64,000 nt of DNA from Bacteroidota bacterium (lineage in GTDB: Bacteria > Bacteroidota > Bacteroidia > Flavobacteriales > Flavobacteriaceae): contig JAEWHE010000009.1 in assembly GCA_023387965.1 (NCBI GenBank), positions 62,001-126,000 of the forward strand, written 5' to 3'. Each line of letters starts with the position of its first letter. The stretch's first letter is position 1. Below are positions 28,138 through 36,576 of the stretch, one piece after another. The notes under the pieces are model-generated. The model searched no databases and had not been told where the DNA came from. It worked only from the letters and a program-made list of their open reading frames with translations. The translations under genes were made by a program, and so were the position numbers.

Positions 28138-29964
28138 ATGAAAAATATTTTGAGCCTTTTGGCAATAACTTTTTTGGTGAATTTTGGCTATGCCCAAAAT
28201 AATTCGGCAGTGAAAGTGGCAATTGATTTAAATGTGGTAAAAGATGACAAAGTGATGGTTTCTATCATTCCGCCAGCAATTAAGTCGAAAGAAATTACTT
28301 TTTATATTCCTAAAACCGTTCCCGGAACCTATTCTGAAGATGATTATGGAAAATACATCGACAATTTTAAAGCATTTGACAACAAAGGAAAAGCCTTGAA
28401 AATTGCCAAATTTGATGACAATTCTTGGAATATTTCTGATGCAAATAAAATTGCGAAAATCACTTATTGGGTAAATGATACATTTGAAACCGAGGAAAAC
28501 CACAGCATTTTCTCGCCAGCAGGAACCAATATTGATGAAGGCAAAAATTTTGTCATCAACACGCACGCTTTTGTAGGATATTTCAAGGAATTTATGAACA
28601 CTCCTTACGAAGTAACAGTTTTACATCCTGCAGAAATTTGGGGTGCGACTTCGTTGACAGATACTGACAAAAGTGATAATAAAGACATTTTTTTAACCGA
28701 AAATTATTCGCAATTAGTTGAAAATCCAATGATTTATGCCAAGCCGGATTATAAAACATTTTTGGTGCAGGAAATGGAAATTTTAGTTGCGGTTTATTCG
28801 CCAAATGGAGTGGTTTCAGCGTCACAAGTTGCTCCTGATTTAGAAAAGATGATGAACGCTCAGAAAAATTTTCTCGGAAAAATAAATTCAACTAAAAAAT
28901 ACAGCGTTTTGATCTATCTGTCAGACATGAATCGCAATGATGCTCACGGTTTTGGTGCTTTGGAACATCCAACCGCTACAACAGTTGTAATGCCAGAAGC
29001 CATGCCTTTGGAACAATTAAATGAACAGTTGAAAGACATTGTTTCGCATGAATTTTTCCACATTTTGACACCATTGACTGTACATTCTAAAGAAATTAAA
29101 AATTTTGATTACAACAACCCAAAAATGTCCAAACACTTGTGGATGTATGAAGGTGTAACGGAATATTTTGCAAATCTTTTTCAAATCAACCAAGGTTTAA
29201 TTTCCGAAGAAGATTTTTATAACCGAATGGCGGGAAAAATTGCCAATGCCGCAACCATGGACGACACTATGCCGTTCACGAAAATGAGTGCCGAAGTTTT
29301 GAAAAAACCTTACAAAGACCAATACCTTAATGTTTATGAAAAAGGTGCGTTGATTGCAATGTGTTTGGATATTCAAATTAGGGAAAATACCAACGGCAAA
29401 AAAGGAATTTTAGATCTCATGCAACAACTTTCGAGTGAATATGGCACTCAAAAAGCCTTCAACGACGATGAACTTTTTGATAAAATTGAGCAATTGACCG
29501 CTCCAAATATTCGTGAGTTTTTAGACGTTCACGTGGCGGGACCAACTCCTATTGACTATTCAAAATATTTTGAAAAAATGGGCGTTCGCAAAGCGCGAAT
29601 TGAAGTTCCGGGAAATGTTTTTATCAAAAATCAAATGCCAACAGTAAACGTCAATCCGGCAACCAAAGAAATTTTTGTGCTCGAAAGCTCCGAAAATCAA
29701 GAGTTTTTCCAAAGTTTGAAGGCTAAAGGAAACGACATTATCACCGAAATTAACGGTACAAAATACAATCTCGACAATATTTATGATTTGCTAATGGAAA
29801 GTCAGGCTTGGAAAAACGGCGATACCATTACGATGAAAGTAAGACGTGACGGAAAAGAAATGGAACTCAAGGGCATTTACAAAGCCCCAACAGAATTTGC
29901 CGATGGTTGGAGAGCCACAGACGAATCAAAAAAAGCGCTAAAAGACGCTTGGTTGAAAAGTTAA
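28138..29964 (+). CDS. M61 glycyl-aminopeptidase family metalloprotease
   Basis: A 608-residue exported protein with signal peptide ending in GYAQ. The zinc site is HEFFH near residue 303, with the third ligand Glu in WMYEGVTEYFA downstream. The C-terminal part (about 490-580) has a PDZ-like fold segment (EINGTKYNLDNIY, GDTITMKVRRDGKE). M61 enzymes cleave N-terminal residues of peptides. It follows the hydrolase gene by 51 nt, with no visible terminator between them. Confidence 0.92.
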   Translation: MKNILSLLAITFLVNFGYAQNNSAVKVAIDLNVVKDDKVMVSIIPPAIKSKEITFYIPKTVPGTYSEDDYGKYIDNFKAFDNKGKALKIAKFDDNSWNISDANKIAKITYWVNDTFETEENHSIFSPAGTNIDEGKNFVINTHAFVGYFKEFMNTPYEVTVLHPAEIWGATSLTDTDKSDNKDIFLTENYSQLVENPMIYAKPDYKTFLVQEMEILVAVYSPNGVVSASQVAPDLEKMMNAQKNFLGKINSTKKYSVLIYLSDMNRNDAHGFGALEHPTATTVVMPEAMPLEQLNEQLKDIVSHEFFHILTPLTVHSKEIKNFDYNNPKMSKHLWMYEGVTEYFANLFQINQGLISEEDFYNRMAGKIANAATMDDTMPFTKMSAEVLKKPYKDQYLNVYEKGALIAMCLDIQIRENTNGKKGILDLMQQLSSEYGTQKAFNDDELFDKIEQLTAPNIREFLDVHVAGPTPIDYSKYFEKMGVRKARIEVPGNVFIKNQMPTVNVNPATKEIFVLESSENQEFFQSLKAKGNDIITEINGTKYNLDNIYDLLMESQAWKNGDTITMKVRRDGKEMELKGIYKAPTEFADGWRATDESKKALKDAWLKS

Positions 29965-30027
29965 GTTGAGAGTAAATAATTTTCAACGAAGTTCCTTTTA
30001 ACTGAAAACTGTAAACTAAAAACTTTT
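29965..30027. repeat. Heptad-periodic tract after the M61 gene
   Basis: Immediately after the M61 stop codon nine consecutive 7-nt blocks can be written. The last four, AACTGAA, AACTGTA, AACTAAA and AACTTTT (30000-30027), are clear copies; the earlier five are only weakly related. Confidence 0.55.
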
Positions 30028-30069
30028 TCGTTATTTTGCGACACTAAAAAAAAAATCAGCATCATTTTT

Positions 30070-30780
30070 ATGAGAAAAATATTGACAGCCGTTGTAGCAC
30101 TCGCCTTTTTGAGTTGTTCCGGAGAAAAAGAGAAACAAGGGAACTTAGATTTTTCGGGGAAAGTAGAAGGTTTGAAACAAGGAAAATTGTACATCCAACA
30201 AATTAAAGACACGGCTTTTGTAGCGATAGATTCGGTTATTTTTAATGGCAATGAAAATTTCCAAACTAAATTTCAAATTGACGAACCGCAAATGCTTTAT
30301 TTATTTTTGGATCGTGGCGAAACCAACAGTATCGACAACAATTTGATGTTTTTTGCCGAACCGGGAAAAATGACTTTGAATACCAAGTTGGCAAGTTTTT
30401 TCGCTTCCGCAAAATTTACTGGTTCTGAGAATCAGAAATTGTATGAAGATTATCAAAAAATGATGTCGCGTTTCAGCAACTCACAGTTAGAGTTGACCGA
30501 AAAAAAATTACGTGCTTTTCAGTTTAACCGTCAAGCGCCATCTGACCTTGAACAGAAAAACAACGACTTAATCAAGCGAAGATATTTGTTTGCCATTAAT
30601 TTTGCCATCAACAATAAACAACACGAAATCGCACCTTACGTGGCTTTATCGGAAATTTATGATGCGAATCTTAAATACCTCGAAACGATTCAAAGTTCGT
30701 TGACACCTAAAGTAGCGAAATCGAAATATGGAAAAATGCTTACGGAATTTATAAGCGAGAGAAAAGAATTAGAACAATAA
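30070..30780 (+). CDS. DUF4369-type lipoprotein
   Basis: A 236-residue lipoprotein (leader ending FLSC). The N-terminal beta domain, FSGKVEGLKQGKLYIQQIKD with VAIDSVIFNGNENFQ, fits DUF4369, which in Bacteroidota is often the front half of thioredoxin-like TlpA proteins. Here the thioredoxin half is missing: the C-terminal half is helical and charged, with no CxxC. Function unknown. Confidence 0.82.
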   Translation: MRKILTAVVALAFLSCSGEKEKQGNLDFSGKVEGLKQGKLYIQQIKDTAFVAIDSVIFNGNENFQTKFQIDEPQMLYLFLDRGETNSIDNNLMFFAEPGKMTLNTKLASFFASAKFTGSENQKLYEDYQKMMSRFSNSQLELTEKKLRAFQFNRQAPSDLEQKNNDLIKRRYLFAINFAINNKQHEIAPYVALSEIYDANLKYLETIQSSLTPKVAKSKYGKMLTEFISERKELEQ

Positions 30781-30781
30781 A

Positions 30782-30818
30782 AAAATCGGCTGGAAATTTC
30801 TCCAGCCGATTTTTTTTG
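30782..30818 (+). terminator. Rho-independent terminator after the DUF4369 gene
   Basis: AAAATCGGCTGGA and TCCAGCCGATTTT form a 13-bp stem around a short AATTTC loop, followed by a T-run. Confidence 0.92.
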
Positions 30819-30833
30819 CCAATTGTAAAAAAC

Positions 30834-30863
30834 AAAAAAACCATCACAATGTGATGGTTTTTT
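30834..30863 (-). terminator. Terminator of the tRNA-Thr gene
   Basis: AAACCATCAC and GTGATGGTTT pair around the central bases, followed on the minus strand by seven T. It lies 6 nt after the tRNA 3' end. Confidence 0.85.
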
Positions 30864-30868
30864 AATTG

Positions 30869-30942
30869 AGCCGATAGAGGGACTCGAACCCACGACCTGC
30901 TGATTACAAATCAGCTGCTCTAGCCAGCTGAGCTACACCGGC
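30869..30942 (-). tRNA. tRNA-Thr (anticodon UGU)
   Basis: A 74-nt cloverleaf on the minus strand: acceptor GCCGGTG against TATCGGC with two G-U pairs, D-arm GCTC/GAGC, anticodon stem GCTGA/TCAGC with loop TTTGTAA giving anticodon TGT, and T-arm with TTCGAGT loop. The T-stem has one U-U opposition. The discriminator is T and CCA is not encoded. UGU reads threonine ACN codons. Confidence 0.96.
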
Positions 30943-31020
30943 ATCTCAATTCGGGTGCAAATATAATTCTGAAATTTATTTTTCCAAAAAAAAATCGCAC
31001 TTTTTTATAATTTTTTTTTA

Positions 31021-31287
31021 TTACAGCGCGTTGATTTTAGTAACCAATTGAGTTGCAGCAGTTTCTAAATCTTTGTGGATTTGTTTAAAATGTGCTTTTT
31101 TGTTTTCAACATTTTTAGCGTTTACTTTTCCGATTAAATTATCGAAAGTAACGATTGCTTCATCAATCAAAGCCTCAGAAGCTTCAGTTGGTTTTCCAGT
31201 CGTTGACATTTCCCAGATGTAAACCGCTTCAATAATATCGCCTAAAACGTAGTTGATGTCTTTCTTTAAATTCTTAACGTTTGCCAT
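31021..31287 (-). CDS. Small helical protein of unknown function
   Basis: An 88-residue protein; ATG at 31287 is preferred over the upstream in-frame codon at 31323 because it gives the standard MANVKNLKKD start. It is wholly helical and charged, with a TAATQLVTKINAL tail and a single tryptophan, no signal peptide. I do not recognise the family. It follows manA by 57 nt and precedes tRNA-Thr. Confidence 0.75.
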   Translation of the reverse strand: MANVKNLKKDINYVLGDIIEAVYIWEMSTTGKPTEASEALIDEAIVTFDNLIGKVNAKNVENKKAHFKQIHKDLETAATQLVTKINAL

Positions 31288-31344
31288 TTTTATATCATTT
31301 AATTTGCGTGCAAAATTACGCAATATCTTTTATTAATGCAGTTT

Positions 31345-32310
31345 TTAAATATAAATTTCTAAAAGCGTTGCTTTTCCGCTTAGTTTAAATTGCGATAAAG
31401 CCGCCGGAATCAACACTGTATCGCCTTTTTTGTAGGAATAAGTTTCACTTTCCGTCACGATTTCAAAATTTCCCTCCATGCACATGTACACGCGGAAACA
31501 GTCGTTATCAAGATTGACTTCAACGGTTTTATCAATCGGGAAATAATTGGTTGTAAAATAATCGCAATGCACCATTTCGTTGGCTTGGTTTACCGTTTTG
31601 GAATATTGTTTTTGCGTATCCGTAGTGTTATAATTTATCGCATCAAGTGCTTCGTCAGTATGTAATTGGCGAGATTTCCCTTCAGCATCTACTCTATCCC
31701 AATCGTAAATTCTGTAGGTAATGTCGCTAGTTTGCTGGATTTCGGCAATTACGATTCCGGCTCCAATAGCATGAACGGTTCCTGTTTCTAAGAAAAAAAC
31801 ATCTCCTTTTTGTACCGAAACTTCTTTTAAAAGCGATAGTAGATTTTTATTTTCTAGCGCTTCCAAATATTCTTTTTGATCAGAATTTTTGTTGAAACCT
31901 ACCACAATTCGTGCATTATCGTCAGCTTGCATGATGTACCACATTTCGGTTTTACCAAAAGAATTATGGCGTTTCTTTGCCAATTCGTCATTTGGATGCA
32001 CCTGAATCGACAAATCTTCGCGAGCGTCGATAAATTTGAATAACAACGGAAAAGTCGCTCCAAATTTTTCAAAAATACGTTTTCCCAAAATCTCCTCAGG
32101 AAATTCTTTAAGCAACCAGGTAAGCGGCTTGCCTTGAAATTGACCGTTGGCTACCTCGCTCACGTCATTTTCAACTCCGGAAATCTCCCAACTTTCGCCG
32201 GTGGTTTGGGATTCAATATTTTTATTAAAATTGGTTTGCAATTTTTTACCGCCCCAAATTCTGTCTTTCAAAATGGGTGTAAAAGTGAGTGGATAAAAGG
32301 CTTCGTTCAT
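31345..32310 (-). CDS. manA: Mannose-6-phosphate isomerase, class I
   Basis: A 321-residue cytoplasmic zinc enzyme converting fructose-6-phosphate and mannose-6-phosphate, supplying GDP-mannose and related sugars. Zinc and active-site motifs: IQVHPND, KTEMWYIMQAD, and VHAIGAGIVIAEIQQTSDITYRIYDW with the conserved His and Arg. The shorter length of about 320 is typical of Firmicutes/Bacteroidota-type enzymes. With the phosphohexomutase near the window start and the glycan locus it fits sugar-nucleotide supply. Confidence 0.94.
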   Translation of the reverse strand: MNEAFYPLTFTPILKDRIWGGKKLQTNFNKNIESQTTGESWEISGVENDVSEVANGQFQGKPLTWLLKEFPEEILGKRIFEKFGATFPLLFKFIDAREDLSIQVHPNDELAKKRHNSFGKTEMWYIMQADDNARIVVGFNKNSDQKEYLEALENKNLLSLLKEVSVQKGDVFFLETGTVHAIGAGIVIAEIQQTSDITYRIYDWDRVDAEGKSRQLHTDEALDAINYNTTDTQKQYSKTVNQANEMVHCDYFTTNYFPIDKTVEVNLDNDCFRVYMCMEGNFEIVTESETYSYKKGDTVLIPAALSQFKLSGKATLLEIYI

Positions 32311-32385
32311 TATTTTTTATGTGGAAATTACTATTTTACCGAAAACTTTTGGTTACAAAATTTCGCTATTTTTTTGCATGAAAAA

Positions 32386-32796
32386 CTACAAACCACGATA
32401 ACTCACGAAATTTCTCGGGGTTTCGTACAACGTGATTTCGAGTTCCATATTGGCATCAATTCTCGGTTTTATTTTGTTGTAAATCACCACCGCAATATTT
32501 TCGGCAGAAGGATTTAATTCGAAAAATTCTGGCACATCGAGGTTTAAATTTTTATGATCGAACGGCGTTTCTACTTCTTGCAAAATGATTTCTGCTAAAT
32601 CTTTCATATCAATCACAAAACCAGTTTCCGGATTAATTTCTCCGGTAACGCTAACAATCAACTCGTAGTTATGCCCGTGAAAATTAGCATTATTGCATTT
32701 GCCAAAAACCAAATTATTTTTTTCATCGCTCCAATCTTTTCGATACAAACGATGAGCGGCATTAAAATGAGCTTTTCGACTTACGGTAACTTTCAT
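32386..32796 (-). CDS. 6-pyruvoyltetrahydropterin synthase (BH4-type)
   Basis: A 136-residue zinc enzyme of the PTPS/QueD fold. The motif is FGKCNNANFHGHNY: the catalytic Cys lies five residues before HGH (CxxxxxHGH), as in animal 6-pyruvoyltetrahydropterin synthase, whereas queuosine QueD has CxxxHGH. DHKNLN and VPEFFELNPSAENIAV also resemble the animal enzyme. It likely makes 6-pyruvoyltetrahydropterin from dihydroneopterin triphosphate. Zinc ligands are the early His in AHFNAAHR and the HGH pair. Confidence 0.88.
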   Translation of the reverse strand: MKVTVSRKAHFNAAHRLYRKDWSDEKNNLVFGKCNNANFHGHNYELIVSVTGEINPETGFVIDMKDLAEIILQEVETPFDHKNLNLDVPEFFELNPSAENIAVVIYNKIKPRIDANMELEITLYETPRNFVSYRGL

Positions 32797-32802
32797 TTTT
32801 AA

Positions 32803-32872
32803 GAGTTATGAATTATGAGTTATGAATTGTGAGTTTTGCAGTAACCTTAAACCTTGACACTTAAACCCTATT
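32803..32872. repeat. Heptad-periodic tract filling the gap between PTPS and idi
   Basis: Ten consecutive 7-nt blocks run without a phase slip: GAGTTAT, GAATTAT, GAGTTAT, GAATTGT, GAGTTTT, GCAGTAA, then CCTTAAA, CCTTGAC, ACTTAAA, CCCTATT. The first five and the seventh to ninth are two related groups. It occupies almost exactly the 74 nt between the PTPS start codon and the idi stop codon. Confidence 0.75.
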
Positions 32873-33398
32873 ACATCTTCGCTTTTTCTAAAAAGTGATA
32901 AAATTTTTCAAAAATGATTTTAAACCAAACAGTGTAACTTTCAGGGTTTTGTTTGAGGTCGATTTTAATCGTATCGATGTCCATCCACTTCCAGTTTTCG
33001 GCTTCGTCTTTATTAATTATCGGTGCTTCATTATAATAACCAATCATGACATGGTCAAGTTCGTGTTCGGTTAAACCATTGTCAAAAGGAGCTTTGTAGA
33101 TAAAATGGAACAATTCTTTCAATTCGGTTGAAAATCCCATTTCTTCCTGCAATCTGCGGTTTCCGGCTTGCAAATTAGTTTCGCCTTCACGCTGATGACT
33201 GCAGCAAGTGTTGGTCCACAACAAAGGCGAATGGTATTTATTTGCAGCACGTTGTTGCAGCATCACTTGGTTATTTTCGTTTAAAATAAAAATCGAAAAT
33301 GCGCGATGCAACACGGCCTTTTCGTGTGCTTCCAACTTTGGCATTAAACCAATTTGTTCGTCTTTTTCGTTGACCAAAATTACTTTTTCTTCTGTCAT
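32871..33398 (-). CDS. idi: Isopentenyl-diphosphate delta-isomerase type 1
   Basis: A 175-residue Nudix-fold enzyme interconverting IPP and DMAPP for isoprenoids. The ATG at 33398 is chosen because the promoter box at 33417-33424 lies inside the longer reading frame. Catalytic residues: Cys and His in NTCCSHQREGE, the Nudix-like RRLQEEMGF, and ELDHVMIGYY. The C-terminus has the conserved WKWMDID. In operon order it lies upstream of PTPS and manA. Confidence 0.93.
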   Translation of the reverse strand: MTEEKVILVNEKDEQIGLMPKLEAHEKAVLHRAFSIFILNENNQVMLQQRAANKYHSPLLWTNTCCSHQREGETNLQAGNRRLQEEMGFSTELKELFHFIYKAPFDNGLTEHELDHVMIGYYNEAPIINKDEAENWKWMDIDTIKIDLKQNPESYTVWFKIIFEKFYHFLEKAKM

Positions 33399-33416
33399 AG
33401 CATTTTTATAGCTCGT

Positions 33417-33424
33417 CAAAAATA
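33417..33424 (-). promoter_or_regulatory. -7 box of idi
   Basis: Minus-strand TATTTTTG matches TAnnTTTG and lies 18 nt before the ATG at 33398. Confidence 0.55.
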
Positions 33425-33560
33425 CGAAAAAGAAATGGGTTGTAGAAATTCGTTCAAAATCGCGTAATCCCCATTTTTTAAAGATTTTTTTTGAAAAGTG
33501 TTCAGAATAATGAATCAGTAAAAGATTTCAATGGAAAGGTGGATAAAATAATAGAAAAAA

Positions 33561-35126
33561 TCAATGGTTAATCGATAACGCTTCTGCAATTTTCAACGCA
33601 CATTTTTCACCGTCAATTGCGGCAGAAATAATTCCGCCGGCATAACCTGCTCCTTCTCCGCATGGATAAAGACCTTTGATTTGCACGTGTTCCAACGAAA
33701 AATTATCGCGCGGAATTTTTACTGGCGAAGAAGTTCTGGATTCCGGAGCATGTAAAATGGCATCATTCGTATAATATCCTTTCATCGATTTTCCGAATTG
33801 TACGAAGCCTTCGCGAAGAATTTGCGTGAGAAAACCCGGAAAAACTTGTCCCAATTCTACCGAAGTGGTTCCGGGAACATAAGAAGTTTTTGGAATATCT
33901 GCAGATATTTTGCTTTGCGTAAAATCGACTAATCTTTGTGCAGGTGCTTTTTGTGTTTCTCCCGCCAAATGCCAAGCTTTTTGCTCGATGCTTTTTTGAA
34001 ATTCCATTCCAGCCAAAGCACCAAATTTTGCAAATGGCTTAAAATCTTCCAATTTTAATTCGACTACAATACCGGAATTTGCCGTTTCCTGATCCCGTTT
34101 TGAAGGCGACCAACCGTTCGTCACCACTTCTCCCGGACTTGTCGCGCAAGGTGCAATCACGCCTCCCGGACACATGCAAAAAGAATACATGCCTCGTCCG
34201 TTGACTTGTTTCACAATAGAATATGGAGCTGGAGGCAAAAATTCGCCACGATAATCACAACTGTATTGAATTTTGTCAATCAAACTTTGCGGATGTTCTG
34301 CACGAACGCCAAGTGCAAAAGGTTTGGCTTCGATGTGAATTTTTTTTCTGTCAAGTAATTCAAAAATATCTCGAGCTGAATGTCCTGTTGCCAAAATAAT
34401 TTTCTGGGCTTCAATCACATCGCCATTTTGCGTAGCAACGCCTTGCACTTCGCTATTTTTTACCAAAATATCTACGACTCTGGTATTGAACAAAACCTGA
34501 CCACCAAATTCAATAATTTTCTCACGCATTGCCTTGATAATTTTCGGCAATTTATTGGTTCCGATGTGTGGATGGGCTTCAATTAAAATTTCTTCCGAAG
34601 CGCCAAATGCTACGAAAAGCTGGAGGATTCTATCAACATCGCCGCGTTTTTTGGAACGTGTGTACAATTTTCCATCCGAATAAGTTCCGGCTCCACCTTC
34701 GCCATAACAATAATTAGAATCTTCATTTACAATGTGATCCCGGTTGATGGCTTTCAAGTCGCGACGACGTTCCTGAACATCCTTTCCCCGCTCGATTACA
34801 ATGGGTTTCAGACCTAATTCTATCAATTGCAAAGCGGCAAAAAGTCCCGCAGGTCCAGCACCAATCACAATAATTTCTTGTTTATCCGAAACATTGGGAT
34901 AGTGTGGCAAATCAATTTTATTTTCTACAAATTTTTCGTTGTGGAAAACAGCAACCTTCAGATTGATTTTGATACTTTTTTGTCGGGCATCAACCGAGCG
35001 TTTTATTATGGCAATATGTTGAATTTCGCTTGGCGAAACCTGCATTAATTTGGCCACAAAATCAGTTAATAATGCTGTATTTGCCGCCACTTCCGGCGAA
35101 ACTTGTATTTGAAATTCTCTTGGCAT
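33561..35126 (-). CDS. FAD-dependent oxidoreductase (COG2509-like)
   Basis: A 521-residue flavoprotein, start ATG at 35126 giving MPREFQIQVSPEVAAN. After an N-terminal domain of about 90 residues comes the Rossmann dinucleotide site IGAGPAGLFAAL (about 105-116), then DSNYCYGEGGAGTYSDGKLY, ILATGHSARDIFELL, and a late GEGAGYAGGI. Cysteines in FCMCPGG may be functional. Substrate is unknown. The long 5' reading frame to 35204 is excluded by its promoter. Confidence 0.88.
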   Translation of the reverse strand: MPREFQIQVSPEVAANTALLTDFVAKLMQVSPSEIQHIAIIKRSVDARQKSIKINLKVAVFHNEKFVENKIDLPHYPNVSDKQEIIVIGAGPAGLFAALQLIELGLKPIVIERGKDVQERRRDLKAINRDHIVNEDSNYCYGEGGAGTYSDGKLYTRSKKRGDVDRILQLFVAFGASEEILIEAHPHIGTNKLPKIIKAMREKIIEFGGQVLFNTRVVDILVKNSEVQGVATQNGDVIEAQKIILATGHSARDIFELLDRKKIHIEAKPFALGVRAEHPQSLIDKIQYSCDYRGEFLPPAPYSIVKQVNGRGMYSFCMCPGGVIAPCATSPGEVVTNGWSPSKRDQETANSGIVVELKLEDFKPFAKFGALAGMEFQKSIEQKAWHLAGETQKAPAQRLVDFTQSKISADIPKTSYVPGTTSVELGQVFPGFLTQILREGFVQFGKSMKGYYTNDAILHAPESRTSSPVKIPRDNFSLEHVQIKGLYPCGEGAGYAGGIISAAIDGEKCALKIAEALSINH

Positions 35127-35130
35127 GTTG

Positions 35131-35138
35131 CAAAGGTA
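35131..35138 (-). promoter_or_regulatory. -7 box directly at the flavoprotein start (near-leaderless)
   Basis: Minus-strand TACCTTTG matches the consensus and its G lies only four nt before the ATG at 35126, so transcription would begin at or next to the start codon. Confidence 0.55.
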
Positions 35139-35193
35139 GGGAAAAGATAATTTTGGTAGAAAAAAGTATTTCTGCCGAAGATTTTTTTTGAAA

Positions 35194-35433
35194 TTATTCT
35201 TCAAAAATTTCTCCTCTGTGTGGTTTTAAGGCATCACGAACTGCAATCATATTCTGGCGTTCCACCACCAAAAATGCGATCGAATGCATCTCATTTACAA
35301 TCTGAAATCCGGTAGCAATCATGGGTAATTTTTCCATTTGAATAAATTCTTTCAAATGAAGTTCGTGGTGTTCAGCGGTTTTTTGAGCTGCAGGACCGCG
35401 AAAATCCCAGATCAGTTTTATTTTTTCTTCCAT
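35194..35433 (-). CDS. Small conserved-looking protein of unknown function
   Basis: A 79-residue soluble protein; ATG at 35433 gives MEEKIKLIWDFRG. It alternates helix and strand, with HHELHLKEF and two methionine/histidine-rich parts, plausibly a small alpha-beta ferredoxin-like fold. I recognise no family. It lies 67 nt upstream of the flavoprotein on the same strand. Confidence 0.7.
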   Translation of the reverse strand: MEEKIKLIWDFRGPAAQKTAEHHELHLKEFIQMEKLPMIATGFQIVNEMHSIAFLVVERQNMIAVRDALKPHRGEIFEE

Positions 35434-35494
35434 AAAAATAATTTTGGTAAAAATACGAAAGTTCAAAATGTTACCGTGTTCGCTTTTAAATGTT

Positions 35495-35502
35495 TATTTT
35501 TG
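35495..35502 (+). promoter_or_regulatory. -7 box of the DUF2891 gene
   Basis: TATTTTTG lies 18 nt before the ATG at 35520, which fixes that start rather than the codon at 35490. Confidence 0.65.
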
Positions 35503-35519
35503 AAAAAAATCCAGTAAAA

Positions 35520-36569
35520 ATGCTGAAATATTTTCTTTTGTTGTTTCCGGTAACGCTTTTTGCGCAAGAACTTTCGGAAAATCAGGCCAATCATTTGGCG
35601 CAACTTCCTTTAAAATGTTTGCAACAAGAATACCCGAATAAATTGGGACAATTGCTTAACGACGCCTCTGAAATTCAATCGCCTAGAACGCTTCATCCTG
35701 CGTTTTACGGGTGTTTTGATTGGCATTCTTCGGTTCATGGTCATTGGAGTTTGGTGTATTTATTGAATCGTTTTCCAAATCTTGAAAACAAAGAAGAAAT
35801 CATTCAAAAATTAAAAACCAATTTGTCAAAAGAAAATATTGCTACTGAAGTGGCTTACCTTTCAAAAAAGCACGAAAAATCTTTTGAGCGAACGTACGGT
35901 TGGGCTTGGATTTTACAATTGCAATTAATTTTAGAACAATCCGAAGAAAATTTTGCAAAAGAATTGGCTCAAAATTTATTGCCTTTAACGCAATTAATCG
36001 AGGAACGATATGTAGAGTTTTTGCCAAAGTTAAATTATCCCGTTCGCGTTGGAACGCACAACAATACAGGTTTCGGGATGAGTTTGGCTTGGGATTATGC
36101 GGTTTTTTCGAAAAATGAAAATCTGCAGAAAGTATTGCGAGAAAATGCCATCAGACTTTTTGGGAATGACGAAAATTGTCCGTTTGGTTGGGAACCTTCC
36201 GGAACAGATTTTTTGTCGCCTTGTTTGGAAGAGATGGGAATTATGCAGCGAATTTTGCCAGAAAAAGAATTTTTAGTTTGGATGAAAAAATTTGCCAAAC
36301 CACTTTTTAATAAAAATTTCAAATGGGAAACGGCAAAGGTTTCTGACAGAACTGACGGGCATTTGGTACATTTAGACGGCTTAAACTTTAGTCGGGCTTG
36401 GAATTTTTACCATCTTGCCAATCAGTTTCCGAAGGAATTTTCTCACCTAAAAAAAGTGGCTGACGAACACCTTGTTTATTCGCTTCCAACCGTAGTTGAT
36501 GGAAATTATGAAGGCGAACATTGGCTGGCAACGTTCGCCTTAAAAGCTTTTTCGGAAAATAATTTGTAA
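35520..36569 (+). CDS. DUF2891 family secreted protein
   Basis: A 349-residue exported protein with signal peptide ending in LFAQ. It shows the DUF2891 hallmarks: HPAFYGCFDWHSSVHGHWSL early, FERTYGWAWILQLQ, PVRVGTHNNTGFGMSLAWDYA, CPFGWEPSGTDFLSPCLEE and a C-terminal YEGEHWLATFA. The (alpha/alpha)-barrel-like helical pattern and several invariant His, Trp and Asp suggest an enzyme, perhaps on glycans, but this is inference. Convergent with recQ, 7 nt between stops. Confidence 0.88.
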   Translation: MLKYFLLLFPVTLFAQELSENQANHLAQLPLKCLQQEYPNKLGQLLNDASEIQSPRTLHPAFYGCFDWHSSVHGHWSLVYLLNRFPNLENKEEIIQKLKTNLSKENIATEVAYLSKKHEKSFERTYGWAWILQLQLILEQSEENFAKELAQNLLPLTQLIEERYVEFLPKLNYPVRVGTHNNTGFGMSLAWDYAVFSKNENLQKVLRENAIRLFGNDENCPFGWEPSGTDFLSPCLEEMGIMQRILPEKEFLVWMKKFAKPLFNKNFKWETAKVSDRTDGHLVHLDGLNFSRAWNFYHLANQFPKEFSHLKKVADEHLVYSLPTVVDGNYEGEHWLATFALKAFSENNL

Positions 36570-36576
36570 ACAAAAA

